Below are positions 26,399 through 34,309 of a stretch of DNA of 64,000 bases, one piece after another. The position numbers and the translations under genes were made by a program. The first letter of the stretch is position 1; every line of letters starts with the position of its first letter. Source of the stretch: CAKVOD01 sp964606505 (GTDB taxonomy: Bacteria > Bacillota > Clostridia > Christensenellales > UBA1242); contig CAZSGM010000003.1 in the NCBI GenBank assembly GCA_964606505.1, positions 62,001-126,000 of the forward strand, written 5' to 3'. The notes beneath the pieces were generated by a model that had not been told where the DNA came from, made no database searches, and saw only the letters and a list, made by a program, of their open reading frames with translations.

Positions 26399-28039
26399 TT
26401 AATATACCTTCAAAATCTGGTTGTTGATGTTGTTTGCAATATCCTCAAGTGATTGCACAAACAATAAAATTGTTTCAAAATTCTGCAACTTTGCCTTTCG
26501 TTCCTCGGGCTTATCGCTTGGCTTTTCAAGGTGCTTGTACAAAATCTTTTTAGTTTTCACACGCAACTTTGCAAGTTCTTTATCGTAAGCAAAGTCATCC
26601 TCAATTTCAATGTCGACATTTTCTAGAATTTCTTTTTCCTTAATTTTGTAAACATTTTCGTGTGCCTTGCTAATGTTTTTTAGTAACGCAAAATACTCAA
26701 GCGCGCACTCTTTTTCGTCCGCTTTTAGGTCAGACATAGACTCTATTTTGTTTATTATTGTTAGGCAAGCTGTCGCAATTTTCTCTGACTCAAGCAAGAC
26801 GTTCTGATAATACTGAAGCCTTGCGATATAGCGTGATTCTTCGTTTGAGGCAATTCTGAAAATGTTACTTTTAGTTTGCTCAACATTTGTAATAAATATG
26901 TTAATTCTTGAGATTAAATTGGTTTTCTTGCGCTTTGTAGGCTCGTTGAAGTACGCCTCAACTTTGGCAAGAATGTCCGTTTGCTCGTCAGCAAGCTCCT
27001 GCATTCCCTTCAAAATTTGGTGGCTTGCAATCGGCAAGTTATCATACAATTTAGGGTCAAGCACAAAGATTTGCTGCTTTTCGTCCTTCTCTTTGTCAGG
27101 AATGATTTTGTATAATAGTTTGCCGTACGGCGTAACAAAAAATAGTTGCAAAACGACATTGACCGCGTTGAACACAATAAGCGTAATGATGAGCAAAAAC
27201 GATGGGTTGTCAATCAGCGTACTTACCCACGAAACATACGGCGTAAATGCAAAGATGATTGCCATAAATATTGACGTCAAAATTGACACGTAAACATTAA
27301 ATAGCGTCGCACGTTTTGCAGTAATATTTGACTTCAAACTTGCAATTATTGAAACAAAAGTCGTTCCAACATTTGCCCCAACCATAACATAAAGCGCCGA
27401 TAAAAGCGTCATTGTTGCGTCGCCCGCCGCCATCATTGATACAAGTAACGCGCTCGTACCTAGGCAATGCAAACTCATCCCCAAAACAATTCCGATAAGT
27501 ATTAAAAGCAGTGGGTTTGTCATCGACTCAATCGCGCTTGCAACGCTAGGTACTTCGGTAACCGCCTCCATACCTATGCTCATCATCTTCATTCCGCAAA
27601 ACAACAGTCCAAAACACGTAATTGTTTTTCCAATTTTAACCGTTGTAGGCTTGCTAGAAAACATTGCAATTGCCGCGCCAATAAGTGTAAACAAGCCAAA
27701 AAACTCCACTATGTTAAATGACTCAAAGCAAAAAATCAGCAAAACTAGCGCAGAACCAAAATTTGCGCCCAAAAACAGCGGCAACGCTTGCATCAAGGTT
27801 AAAGCCCCAATGTTTATCAACCCAATGTACATTACAAGCGAAACGCTAGATGACTGAACCAGCACCGTGCTACCGATACCCGATGCAAATGCAAGATATT
27901 TATTCTTCGCCATTTTGTTGATGTTTCGGCGCAAACTCTTGCTAGTTATGCCCTCAAACCCCTGTCCGAGCCCAGAAATCCCAAAAAGCAGAACCCCTAA
28001 CCCTGACAATAAAAACAACAAACCATATAATGCGTCCAT
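26399..28039 (-). CDS. Na/Pi cotransporter family protein with PhoU-like C-terminal domain
   Basis: The 546-residue protein matches the NptA/YjbB-type Na-phosphate family. It has about eight or nine membrane segments up to residue 310, with the inverted-repeat signature QSSSVSLVMYIGL...GANFGSA and its partner GTSALLVSMMA...GANVGTTFVS. The C-terminal 220 residues are helical and PhoU-like. It probably moves phosphate. It is 11 bases upstream of pgk, so phosphate transport may be co-expressed with phosphate-consuming lower glycolysis; this functional link is inference. Confidence 0.88.
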   Translation of the reverse strand: MDALYGLLFLLSGLGVLLFGISGLGQGFEGITSKSLRRNINKMAKNKYLAFASGIGSTVLVQSSSVSLVMYIGLINIGALTLMQALPLFLGANFGSALVLLIFCFESFNIVEFFGLFTLIGAAIAMFSSKPTTVKIGKTITCFGLLFCGMKMMSIGMEAVTEVPSVASAIESMTNPLLLILIGIVLGMSLHCLGTSALLVSMMAAGDATMTLLSALYVMVGANVGTTFVSIIASLKSNITAKRATLFNVYVSILTSIFMAIIFAFTPYVSWVSTLIDNPSFLLIITLIVFNAVNVVLQLFFVTPYGKLLYKIIPDKEKDEKQQIFVLDPKLYDNLPIASHQILKGMQELADEQTDILAKVEAYFNEPTKRKKTNLISRINIFITNVEQTKSNIFRIASNEESRYIARLQYYQNVLLESEKIATACLTIINKIESMSDLKADEKECALEYFALLKNISKAHENVYKIKEKEILENVDIEIEDDFAYDKELAKLRVKTKKILYKHLEKPSDKPEERKAKLQNFETILLFVQSLEDIANNINNQILKVY

Positions 28040-28148
28040 AATACTCCTTATAATAATAAAGTATATAATTTTTGCAAGATTAAAACAAGCAAAATAAGCG
28101 CATTTTTGCAGTTTTTTAATATTTTTTTGAAAAAAACAACCCCAACAA

Positions 28149-28177
28149 TTGACTCAAACAACCGCATATGCTAAAAT
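28149..28177 (+). promoter_or_regulatory. Sigma-A promoter of dusB
   Basis: TTGACT (28149-28154), a 17-base spacer and TAAAAT (28172-28177) with an extended TGC. The -10 ends only 6 bases before the dusB ATG, so transcription should start at or next to the start codon. Confidence 0.8.
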
Positions 28178-28183
28178 ATAGCA

Positions 28184-29107
28184 ATGGAAAGAGTAAAATT
28201 TAAAAGCAACATCGTCCTTGCGCCGTTAGCAGGTTATACCGACGCAGGGTTTAGGCGCATTTGTGCAGACTTAGGCGCAGGACTAACAACCACTGAAATG
28301 GTTAGCGCAAAGGGACTGCATTACGGTAACGAAAACACGGAATATTTATTAAAAAATTGTGGCGAAACCCCACTAAGTGTCCAAATTTTTGGCAATGACC
28401 CTGAAATTATGGCTGAAGCGTGCCAAAACGAAAAGTTGCAAGCATTTGACGCAATTGATATCAATATGGGCTGTCCTGTCCCAAAAATTGTTAAAAACGG
28501 CGAAGGGAGTGCCCTGCTCAAGGATATGAAACTTGCTGAAAAGGTTATAAAGGCTTGCACGTCCGCCACAAACAAGCCCGTTTCAGTAAAATTTAGGCTT
28601 GGGTTCGACAAAAATGAGGACATAGCGGTCGAATTTGCAAAAATGTGCGAGGCGGCGGGCGCGGCGTACATTGTTATTCACGGAAGAACTCGCGAAGAGT
28701 ATTACACTGGGACGGCACGCCTAGCTAGCATATTTGAGGCGGCGAGCGCAGTTAAAATCCCCGTTTTTGCGAACGGAGACATTAAAACAAAGGCGGACTA
28801 TGATTTTGTTATGAACAACAGCGCGTGTTATGGCGTCGCAATCGGCAGGGCTAGCGTTGGGAACCCCTTTATTTTCAATAACTTCTCCACCCCGACCGCA
28901 CAGCAGTTAACCGATACAATTAATAAACACTACAACTATTTGACGCAGTGTTTTGACGACCACTATATTTTTTCTAACTTCAGAAAACACCTTTGCGCAT
29001 ATATCGGCACGTGTAAAAATGCGCGCGCGTATCGCGATTTGATTTTTAAATCTAACAACATTCGCGAAGCAATTACCCTTGCAATTGAAGCAATTAATCA
29101 AGCATAA
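28184..29107 (+). CDS. dusB: tRNA-dihydrouridine synthase
   Basis: This flavoenzyme reduces uridines in the tRNA D-loop. The 307-residue TIM-barrel protein shows LAPLAGYTDAGFR, NMGCPVPKIVKNGEGSALL with the catalytic Cys, and the HGRTREEYYTG motif. It belongs to the DusB-type branch. There is no SD before the ATG and the promoter -10 is 6 bases away, so the mRNA is probably leaderless. The protein starts about 12 residues before LAPLAG, as in relatives, so the start is sound. Confidence 0.93.
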   Translation: MERVKFKSNIVLAPLAGYTDAGFRRICADLGAGLTTTEMVSAKGLHYGNENTEYLLKNCGETPLSVQIFGNDPEIMAEACQNEKLQAFDAIDINMGCPVPKIVKNGEGSALLKDMKLAEKVIKACTSATNKPVSVKFRLGFDKNEDIAVEFAKMCEAAGAAYIVIHGRTREEYYTGTARLASIFEAASAVKIPVFANGDIKTKADYDFVMNNSACYGVAIGRASVGNPFIFNNFSTPTAQQLTDTINKHYNYLTQCFDDHYIFSNFRKHLCAYIGTCKNARAYRDLIFKSNNIREAITLAIEAINQA

Positions 29108-29144
29108 CCATATTATATGACTTGAACATAACCATCATAGGACT

Positions 29145-29168
29145 AAAACACGCCATTTGGCGTGTTTT
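29145..29168 (+). terminator. dusB terminator
   Basis: AAAACACGCC (29145-29154) pairs with GGCGTGTTTT (29159-29168) around ATTT, with the T-run extending to 29171. Confidence 0.9.
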
Positions 29169-29200
29169 TTTAACTCTGCAGCAGAACAAAATTCCCCAAC

Positions 29201-29238
29201 AAAAAAACACTTAAGGGCGACCTGCTTACCCTTAAGTG
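29201..29238 (-). terminator. Terminator of the first HU gene
   Basis: On the minus strand CACTTAAGGG (29229-29238) pairs with CCCTTAAGTG (29208-29217), followed by TTTTTTT at 29207-29201. It lies about 20 bases past the HU stop. Confidence 0.88.
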
Positions 29239-29256
29239 CTATATGGAAATGAACAA

Positions 29257-29529
29257 TTATTGAATATCTGCCTTAAATGTTTTACCTGCTTTAAACGAAG
29301 GAGCCTTAGAAGCGGCAATCTTGATTGATTCGCCAGTTCTTGGGTCTCTACCAATTCTTTCTTCTCTTTCACGAACTTCAAATTTACCGATACCTGAAAT
29401 AACAAGTTCGCCACCCTCTTTCAATGTTTCAACCAAAACATCGTAGCAAGCGTCTAGAAGTTCTCCACAGTCTTTTTTGCTGATGCCAGTTTTTGCTGAA
29501 ATAGCATCAATGTACTCTTGTTTGTTCAT
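29257..29529 (-). CDS. hup: HU family DNA-binding protein
   Basis: HU bends and compacts DNA. The 90-residue protein begins MNKQEYIDAISAKTGISKKD and contains the beta-arm region GIGKFEVREREERIGRDPRTGE with the conserved RNP-equivalent GRDPRTG. It has its own promoter and terminator. It is the more canonical of the two HU genes here. Confidence 0.95.
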   Translation of the reverse strand: MNKQEYIDAISAKTGISKKDCGELLDACYDVLVETLKEGGELVISGIGKFEVREREERIGRDPRTGESIKIAASKAPSFKAGKTFKADIQ

Positions 29530-29564
29530 ATTATATACTCTCCTTGTGTTTTATAATATGCTTT

Positions 29565-29593
29565 ATTATAGCATAAAAACAAGTTAAAGTCTA
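29565..29593 (-). promoter_or_regulatory. Promoter of the first HU gene
   Basis: On the minus strand TAGACT (29588-29593), a 17-base spacer and a perfect TATAAT (29565-29570) with a TGC extended -10. Confidence 0.75.
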
Positions 29594-29638
29594 GCATTTT
29601 ACTGCCATTTTGACAATTTCTTGCATTTTTTTTAAAAA

Positions 29639-29911
29639 CTAAAAAATCTCGCTTTTTAACCAACTCCCAAACTTAAAAACAGGCACGCGCTTCGCTTTGT
29701 ACTTAACAAATTTATTTGTTGCGGGGTTATAGCCCATCCGCGCCTTTCGCTCAACGACTTTAAAACTGCCAAAGTTGACCAAACAAACCGAGTCTCCTCT
29801 TTTTAGTGTTTCAATTATTATATCTTGATACGCCTCAACAGCTGCTTTGCTGTCTTTCAATGAAATGTTTGCCCTTTTTGCCAATTCCTCAACAAGTGTT
29901 TTCTTGTTCAT
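29639..29911 (-). CDS. Second HU/IHF-family DNA-binding protein
   Basis: The 90-residue protein starts MNKKTLVEELAKRANISLKD. A GTG two codons upstream overlaps the GGAGGG SD (29917-29922), so the ATG is preferred. The beta-arm reads VNFGSFKVVERKARMGYNPATNK, with GYNPATN replacing the usual GRNPxTG. It is divergent from its neighbour (about half identical by eye). A position next to spoVB/spoVT recalls Bacillus hupN (yabO region). It may be a developmental or specialised HU; that is inference. Confidence 0.9.
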   Translation of the reverse strand: MNKKTLVEELAKRANISLKDSKAAVEAYQDIIIETLKRGDSVCLVNFGSFKVVERKARMGYNPATNKFVKYKAKRVPVFKFGSWLKSEIF

Positions 29912-30115
29912 TTGCACCCTCCGTGAAAAAGTTTAGACATTTTAGGCGTTTTTAAACAATATTTAAGGAAATTTAGGTTGAAAAGTAATTTTTGAAGCAC
30001 TAAACAAATTCTAAAGGCGCATATGTTAAAAAGTTATCCTGCTGCCCCACAACTTTCACTGCGACACTTACTGGACGCCCCTCCCACGAATTGAAATTTT
30101 TAAACTATTTAGGTT
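29912..30115. other. Intergenic region between the spoVB-like gene and the second HU gene
   Basis: Apart from the HU SD I see only AT-rich sequence and no certain promoter or terminator. Confidence 0.4.
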
Positions 30116-31681
30116 TTAATCCTGTAAATTTTTAGGCGCAAGTCGCGTTTTTAGCGCGCGCAAAACGCTTTCTTTAGTAAAAAACCTCCCATAACTCAAA
30201 ATTAAAATCGTTAATACGAATGTTGCGCCACCTACTAAAAACATTGTTATCGTTTGCAACGTTCCAATTCCAATAATCTGCTTGATTGATAACATTGCAG
30301 CCACCATCATTACTCCCGCCAAAACTGGAGTTATAATAGAGTAACGCAGCGAGAGCCGAATTTTGATGCTACTGCACAACTTCTGCAGATTGAGCGCAGC
30401 ACACACAATGTAACAAGCAAGCGTTGACCACATCGCGCCGTAAATATTTATGCTAGGCACCAAAACGAGCACAAGCGTTAACATCACTTTCAAAAAACAC
30501 GCGCCAACCATATTGTAAACTGGCACTTTCGCCATATTGATTGCCTGCAAAATAGTTGTCGCTATCTGTACAAGTGCTATAAATAAAATTGCGACCGAGC
30601 CAATCCTCAAAAGGTTAGTTGCGACCTGAAACTCGTTTATCGCCCCAACCCTCAACCCATCTTTAAACAAGAAAAATACGACATCCTTAGGAAAAACGAA
30701 AAACAGCATTACGCACGGAATTGAAATTAACAACACTATTTCTAGGGCAAAACTTGCCCTATCAGAAACCGCACCTGCACCATTTTGTGCGTACAATTTG
30801 GAAATTATCGGAATTGCCATTGTTGAAACAGCCATTGTCAAAACAACGGGCAAGTTGATTAGCGAGTTGACAACGCCCGTCAGAATGCCGTACATATTGG
30901 TTGCGCTTGAAGTATCGTACCCAATAGTTTTTAGCAGATTTATAATCAAAAAACTGTCTATTAATAGCGTTAGCGGCATTACCATACTGCTTAGCGTCAT
31001 TGGAACGGTTGTTTTGACTATTGACCTTACGGAAACATTTTGATAATTAAGTCGTGGAGTCTTCTTTTTTGCGAGCAAATATTGAATAACAATCATGACT
31101 AGCGCAAATATCTCGCTCATTGTAACTCCCAAAACCGCACCAAGCGCGCCGTACATAATGCCGCGGTTGATTAGCAAACTTGAAAATAGTAACCCTAATA
31201 TGAGTTTAAAAAGCTGTTCAATTATCAAGGAAATTGAGGTCGGCAAAATGTTTTGCTTGCCCTGAAAATATCCACGAAACACCGAGAGAATGCCGACAAA
31301 AAATATTGCAGGCGCAATTCCGACATACACTAGCCACGCGTCAATGTTCCCCTGCAGCGCCGCAATGGGTTTTGAGAGTAAAATGAGCGCTAAACTCATA
31401 ACCAACGACAAACCAGCAAACACAAACAGCGATTTAATAACGATTGCTCTATTTTGCTCCTCTTTTCCGCTCGCAATAAGTTTTGCAATCGCATTAGGAA
31501 CTCCCGTCGAACACAAAACTAGCAGCGTTGAATAAAGCGGAAAAATTAGTTGATATAACCCCAGCCCTTCCGCACCAAGTATGTATGTTAGCGGAATGCG
31601 ATAAACTGCGCCAATAACTTTTGCCAAAAAACTTGCAAACGCCAAAATTAGCGAACCCATAATAAAATTTTGCTTTTTCAT
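30116..31681 (-). CDS. Polysaccharide flippase, SpoVB/MurJ-like (MOP superfamily)
   Basis: The 521-residue integral membrane protein has about fourteen hydrophobic helices and the family start MKKQNFIMGSLILAFASFLAKVIGAVYR. In Bacillus the YabM/SpoVB group exports lipid-linked peptidoglycan precursors, SpoVB specifically for the spore cortex. Divergent placement beside spoVT mirrors spoVT-yabM in Bacillus and supports a cell-wall or cortex role. Distinguishing SpoVB from a vegetative MurJ-type paralogue needs a phylogeny. Confidence 0.88.
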   Translation of the reverse strand: MKKQNFIMGSLILAFASFLAKVIGAVYRIPLTYILGAEGLGLYQLIFPLYSTLLVLCSTGVPNAIAKLIASGKEEQNRAIVIKSLFVFAGLSLVMSLALILLSKPIAALQGNIDAWLVYVGIAPAIFFVGILSVFRGYFQGKQNILPTSISLIIEQLFKLILGLLFSSLLINRGIMYGALGAVLGVTMSEIFALVMIVIQYLLAKKKTPRLNYQNVSVRSIVKTTVPMTLSSMVMPLTLLIDSFLIINLLKTIGYDTSSATNMYGILTGVVNSLINLPVVLTMAVSTMAIPIISKLYAQNGAGAVSDRASFALEIVLLISIPCVMLFFVFPKDVVFFLFKDGLRVGAINEFQVATNLLRIGSVAILFIALVQIATTILQAINMAKVPVYNMVGACFLKVMLTLVLVLVPSINIYGAMWSTLACYIVCAALNLQKLCSSIKIRLSLRYSIITPVLAGVMMVAAMLSIKQIIGIGTLQTITMFLVGGATFVLTILILSYGRFFTKESVLRALKTRLAPKNLQD

Positions 31682-31837
31682 AACTTAAGTTTGTGCAAAA
31701 TTGCGCATAATATGTAATTAAAAAAGTAAGTTTCGCACAGTTAAGTTGTCCCTCTTGCCGTGCACTACTCACTCAAATTAGCCGCACTTGAGTCTTGCCC
31801 ATTTACCAATATTTAGTAAAGTTTCGGCGATTGAACC

Positions 31838-31867
31838 TGAATATTTTTAAGCAGATTACAAATATTA
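31838..31867 (+). promoter_or_regulatory. Possible forespore (sigma-G/F-like) promoter of spoVT
   Basis: TGAATA (31838-31843), a 17-base spacer and AATATTA (31861-31867) resemble the sigma-G -35 and CATNNTA -10 with one mismatch. spoVT is a sigma-G target in Bacillus. No sigma-A pair of comparable quality was seen here. Confidence 0.4.
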
Positions 31868-31893
31868 TCAAAGAAAACATCAAGGAGAAAATT

Positions 31894-32406
31894 ATGAAAG
31901 GAACAGGAATTATAAGACGTTTAGACGAACTTGGAAGAATAGTTATCCCAAAGGAGATACGCAAAAGTTTACATATAAAGGAGGGCACACCACTTGAAAT
32001 ATCAATACAGGAAAACGAAATTAAACTTAAAAAGTACTCCCCTGTGTATGAACTTGGCGAAAATGCAAAAAGTTGCGCAGAAATACTTTACGACACTTTG
32101 GGTGTTCCTGTTTACATAACTGACTTAGAAAACTTAGTTTCCTGCGCAGGGACAAAGTTTACAGAACAAAAACTCAAACAGCCTATAAAAAAACACATTG
32201 AAAAACGCGCAATTTGCAATTTACAAAACTTCAACTCAAGCATTTTTGAAGACGAATTAATCAATCACAAAAACATTTTAATAAGCCCGCTAATTATTGA
32301 CGGGGATGTTTTAGGCAGCATTATAGTTGATTACAAAGAATGCACGCAAAAACTACTTGACAGCATAAAAATAGCAACAATGTTTGCCTCAAAATTAGCA
32401 AGTTAA
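31894..32406 (+). CDS. spoVT: Stage V sporulation protein T
   Basis: SpoVT is an AbrB-type regulator of late forespore genes. The 170-residue protein starts MKGTGIIRRLDELGRIVIPKEIR, the swapped-hairpin DNA-binding domain (residues 1-50), followed by a GAF-like domain ending in the dimer helix. The chosen ATG has AAGGAG at 31882-31887; a 33-codon upstream extension lacks an SD. The residues after the DNA-binding domain match SpoVT length rather than the short AbrB (about 95). Confidence 0.93.
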   Translation: MKGTGIIRRLDELGRIVIPKEIRKSLHIKEGTPLEISIQENEIKLKKYSPVYELGENAKSCAEILYDTLGVPVYITDLENLVSCAGTKFTEQKLKQPIKKHIEKRAICNLQNFNSSIFEDELINHKNILISPLIIDGDVLGSIIVDYKECTQKLLDSIKIATMFASKLAS

Positions 32407-32456
32407 TTGCTACATACATTACCATTTGATTTGCTTTTTTAGATATGTATGACAAA

Positions 32457-32489
32457 AAAATACTCTCAAGCAATACTTGAGAGTATTTT
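32457..32489. terminator. Bidirectional terminator between spoVT and ftsY
   Basis: TACTCTCAAG (32461-32470) pairs with CTTGAGAGTA (32476-32485), with A-rich and T-rich flanks on the two sides. It serves the convergent genes. Confidence 0.85.
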
Positions 32490-32499
32490 ACTATACATA

Positions 32500-32542
32500 C
32501 AACATATGGAGTATTCTATATGTTGTAATACCCCATATGTTG
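32500..32542. repeat. 43-bp intergenic palindrome, copy A
   Basis: CAACATATGGAGTATT (32500-32515) pairs with AATACCCCATATGTTG (32527-32542), 15 of 16 positions, around an 11-base loop. It has the same length and about 70% identity with the palindrome at 42328-42370. Both sit in convergent intergenic regions next to an ordinary terminator. It could be a second terminator or a small palindromic repeat family. Confidence 0.75.
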
Positions 32543-32551
32543 TGTATTATA

Positions 32552-34198
32552 TTAAATTATTCCATCGACAAATTCTTCTACATTAAATGGCACAATGTCG
32601 TCAATTCCCTCTCCAACTCCTACAAATTTAACAGGGATTTCAAACTCATTGCAAATGCTCACGACAATTCCACCCTTTGCAGTCCCGTCAAGTTTAGTCA
32701 AGACGATACCACTTAAATCAATCGCTGAGTCAAACTCTCTAACCTGATTTATAGCGTTTTGTCCAGTAGTTGCGTCAAGCACAATGTATCTCTCAAAGTG
32801 CGCATTTTCCCAGTTCTTGGTTGCGACACGGTTAACCTTGGAAAGTTCTTCCATCAAGTTAACCTTGTTATGCAAACGCCCCGCAGTATCGACTAAAACA
32901 ACATCAAAACCTTTGGACTTAGCGAAACTAATTCCATCGAAAACAACGCTCGCCGAATCCGCGCCCTCTTCTTGCTTAACAATCTTAACATCTGCGCGAT
33001 TTGCCCAAACATTAAGCTGTGCGCTCGCTGCCGCTCTAAATGTATCGCCTGCAACAACGACAACTTTTTTGCCAAGGTTGCTGTAGTAGTTTGCCAACTT
33101 CCCGATACTGGTTGTTTTACCAACCCCGTTAACGCCTACAACAATGATAACCTTAGGGAAGGTTTCATCAAACTCGTCGTCTTCGTAATTTGACATCATT
33201 TCCGAAATAACCTCGCGCAAAGCGGTTTTTGCCTCTTCGCAAGTTTTCAACTTCTCTTTTTTGCATTTTACGCGCAAAGTCTCAATGATTTCCTCCGAAG
33301 TTTCAAATCCAAGGTCGGATGAAATAAGTATATCTTCCAAATCCTCAAAAAACTCGTCGTCAATTTCTTTGTGAAAAATTGCGTCAATCTTGCTTGAGAT
33401 TGCGTCTTTTGTCTTTTTGAGTGCATTTTTAATGCGCTTAAAGAACCCAACTTTTTCTTTCTTGGATTGTTTTTTCTCGTCGTCGCCTGCGTTTTCGTCG
33501 CAAAGTTCCGCTTCCTCAAGTTGTTCGTTCTCGACAAGTTCTTGGACTTCAAATTCGCCCTCAACATTACTTTCAGACTCGGTTTCTTCCTGCACTTCCT
33601 CTACGCTATCCTTATCCGACTGCGCAACTTCTTTGTTTTGTGAAACCCCTTCTGTGGTACTTTCATTTGCGGGAACTTCAGTTTTAAGGTCAATCTGATT
33701 TTCATCTGAACGCTCAGCCGCTTCCACTTCGGTTGCTGTTTTTAAAACAACATTATCCGCTTGAGGGGCATTTACAGTATCTTCAGTGGTTTCAAGTGAA
33801 GAGTTTTCGATTTGCTTATCGCTTTCAATGGCGGTCGCTGTGTTGTTTTCAACCTCAGTCTGTTCGTCTGCAACTTCTGCAGTTTCACAAACCTCACTCT
33901 CGTTTTTAGGCAACTCAAATTGCTCGTTAACCGTAACCTCCGCAGTTGGCACAGGCCTCTCAGTATCTTCGCGCACGGCAAACTCATTCCCCGTTTCAAC
34001 CTCGCAAGGTGTGTCGGCTTGCATGATTACATCGCTTTCGCAAACCTCAGCTTGCACATCAGTTATGTTGCTAGCCTCGCCACTGCTTTGAAGTTCCTCT
34101 TCATCAATTTTAACATCATCAAGTTTTTTATCGCCATTTAATTCCGACGCTTTATTTTTGTTCTTTTTATCTTTTTTAAACCAATTAAATAATCCCAT
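32552..34198 (-). CDS. ftsY: Signal recognition particle receptor FtsY
   Basis: FtsY docks SRP-ribosome complexes at the membrane translocon. The 548-residue protein has an unusually long acidic, Glu/Thr/Val-rich N-terminal region (about residues 1-245), then the N domain and the G domain with GVNGVGKTTS (about 355), DTAGR (about 437) and TKLDG (about 501). The C-terminal amphipathic end FVGVGEGIDDIVPF is standard. It lies 111 bases downstream of smc. Confidence 0.95.
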   Translation of the reverse strand: MGLFNWFKKDKKNKNKASELNGDKKLDDVKIDEEELQSSGEASNITDVQAEVCESDVIMQADTPCEVETGNEFAVREDTERPVPTAEVTVNEQFELPKNESEVCETAEVADEQTEVENNTATAIESDKQIENSSLETTEDTVNAPQADNVVLKTATEVEAAERSDENQIDLKTEVPANESTTEGVSQNKEVAQSDKDSVEEVQEETESESNVEGEFEVQELVENEQLEEAELCDENAGDDEKKQSKKEKVGFFKRIKNALKKTKDAISSKIDAIFHKEIDDEFFEDLEDILISSDLGFETSEEIIETLRVKCKKEKLKTCEEAKTALREVISEMMSNYEDDEFDETFPKVIIVVGVNGVGKTTSIGKLANYYSNLGKKVVVVAGDTFRAAASAQLNVWANRADVKIVKQEEGADSASVVFDGISFAKSKGFDVVLVDTAGRLHNKVNLMEELSKVNRVATKNWENAHFERYIVLDATTGQNAINQVREFDSAIDLSGIVLTKLDGTAKGGIVVSICNEFEIPVKFVGVGEGIDDIVPFNVEEFVDGII

Positions 34199-34235
34199 AA
34201 TAATCCCTTATTTCGCTGTTTTAGCCTAATAAAAT

Positions 34236-34271
34236 TTGAAGGCTGCAAATCTAAAATTCGCCCGCCTTCAA
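34236..34271 (-). terminator. Possible smc terminator
   Basis: TTGAAGGC (34236-34243) and GCCTTCAA (34264-34271) form an 8-bp stem, followed on the minus strand by ATTTTATTA. The loop is long (20 bases), so termination may be partial before ftsY. Confidence 0.5.
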
Positions 34272-34309
34272 TACTATTTACGCCACAAACAAACCATCAA
34301 AATGTTTTA

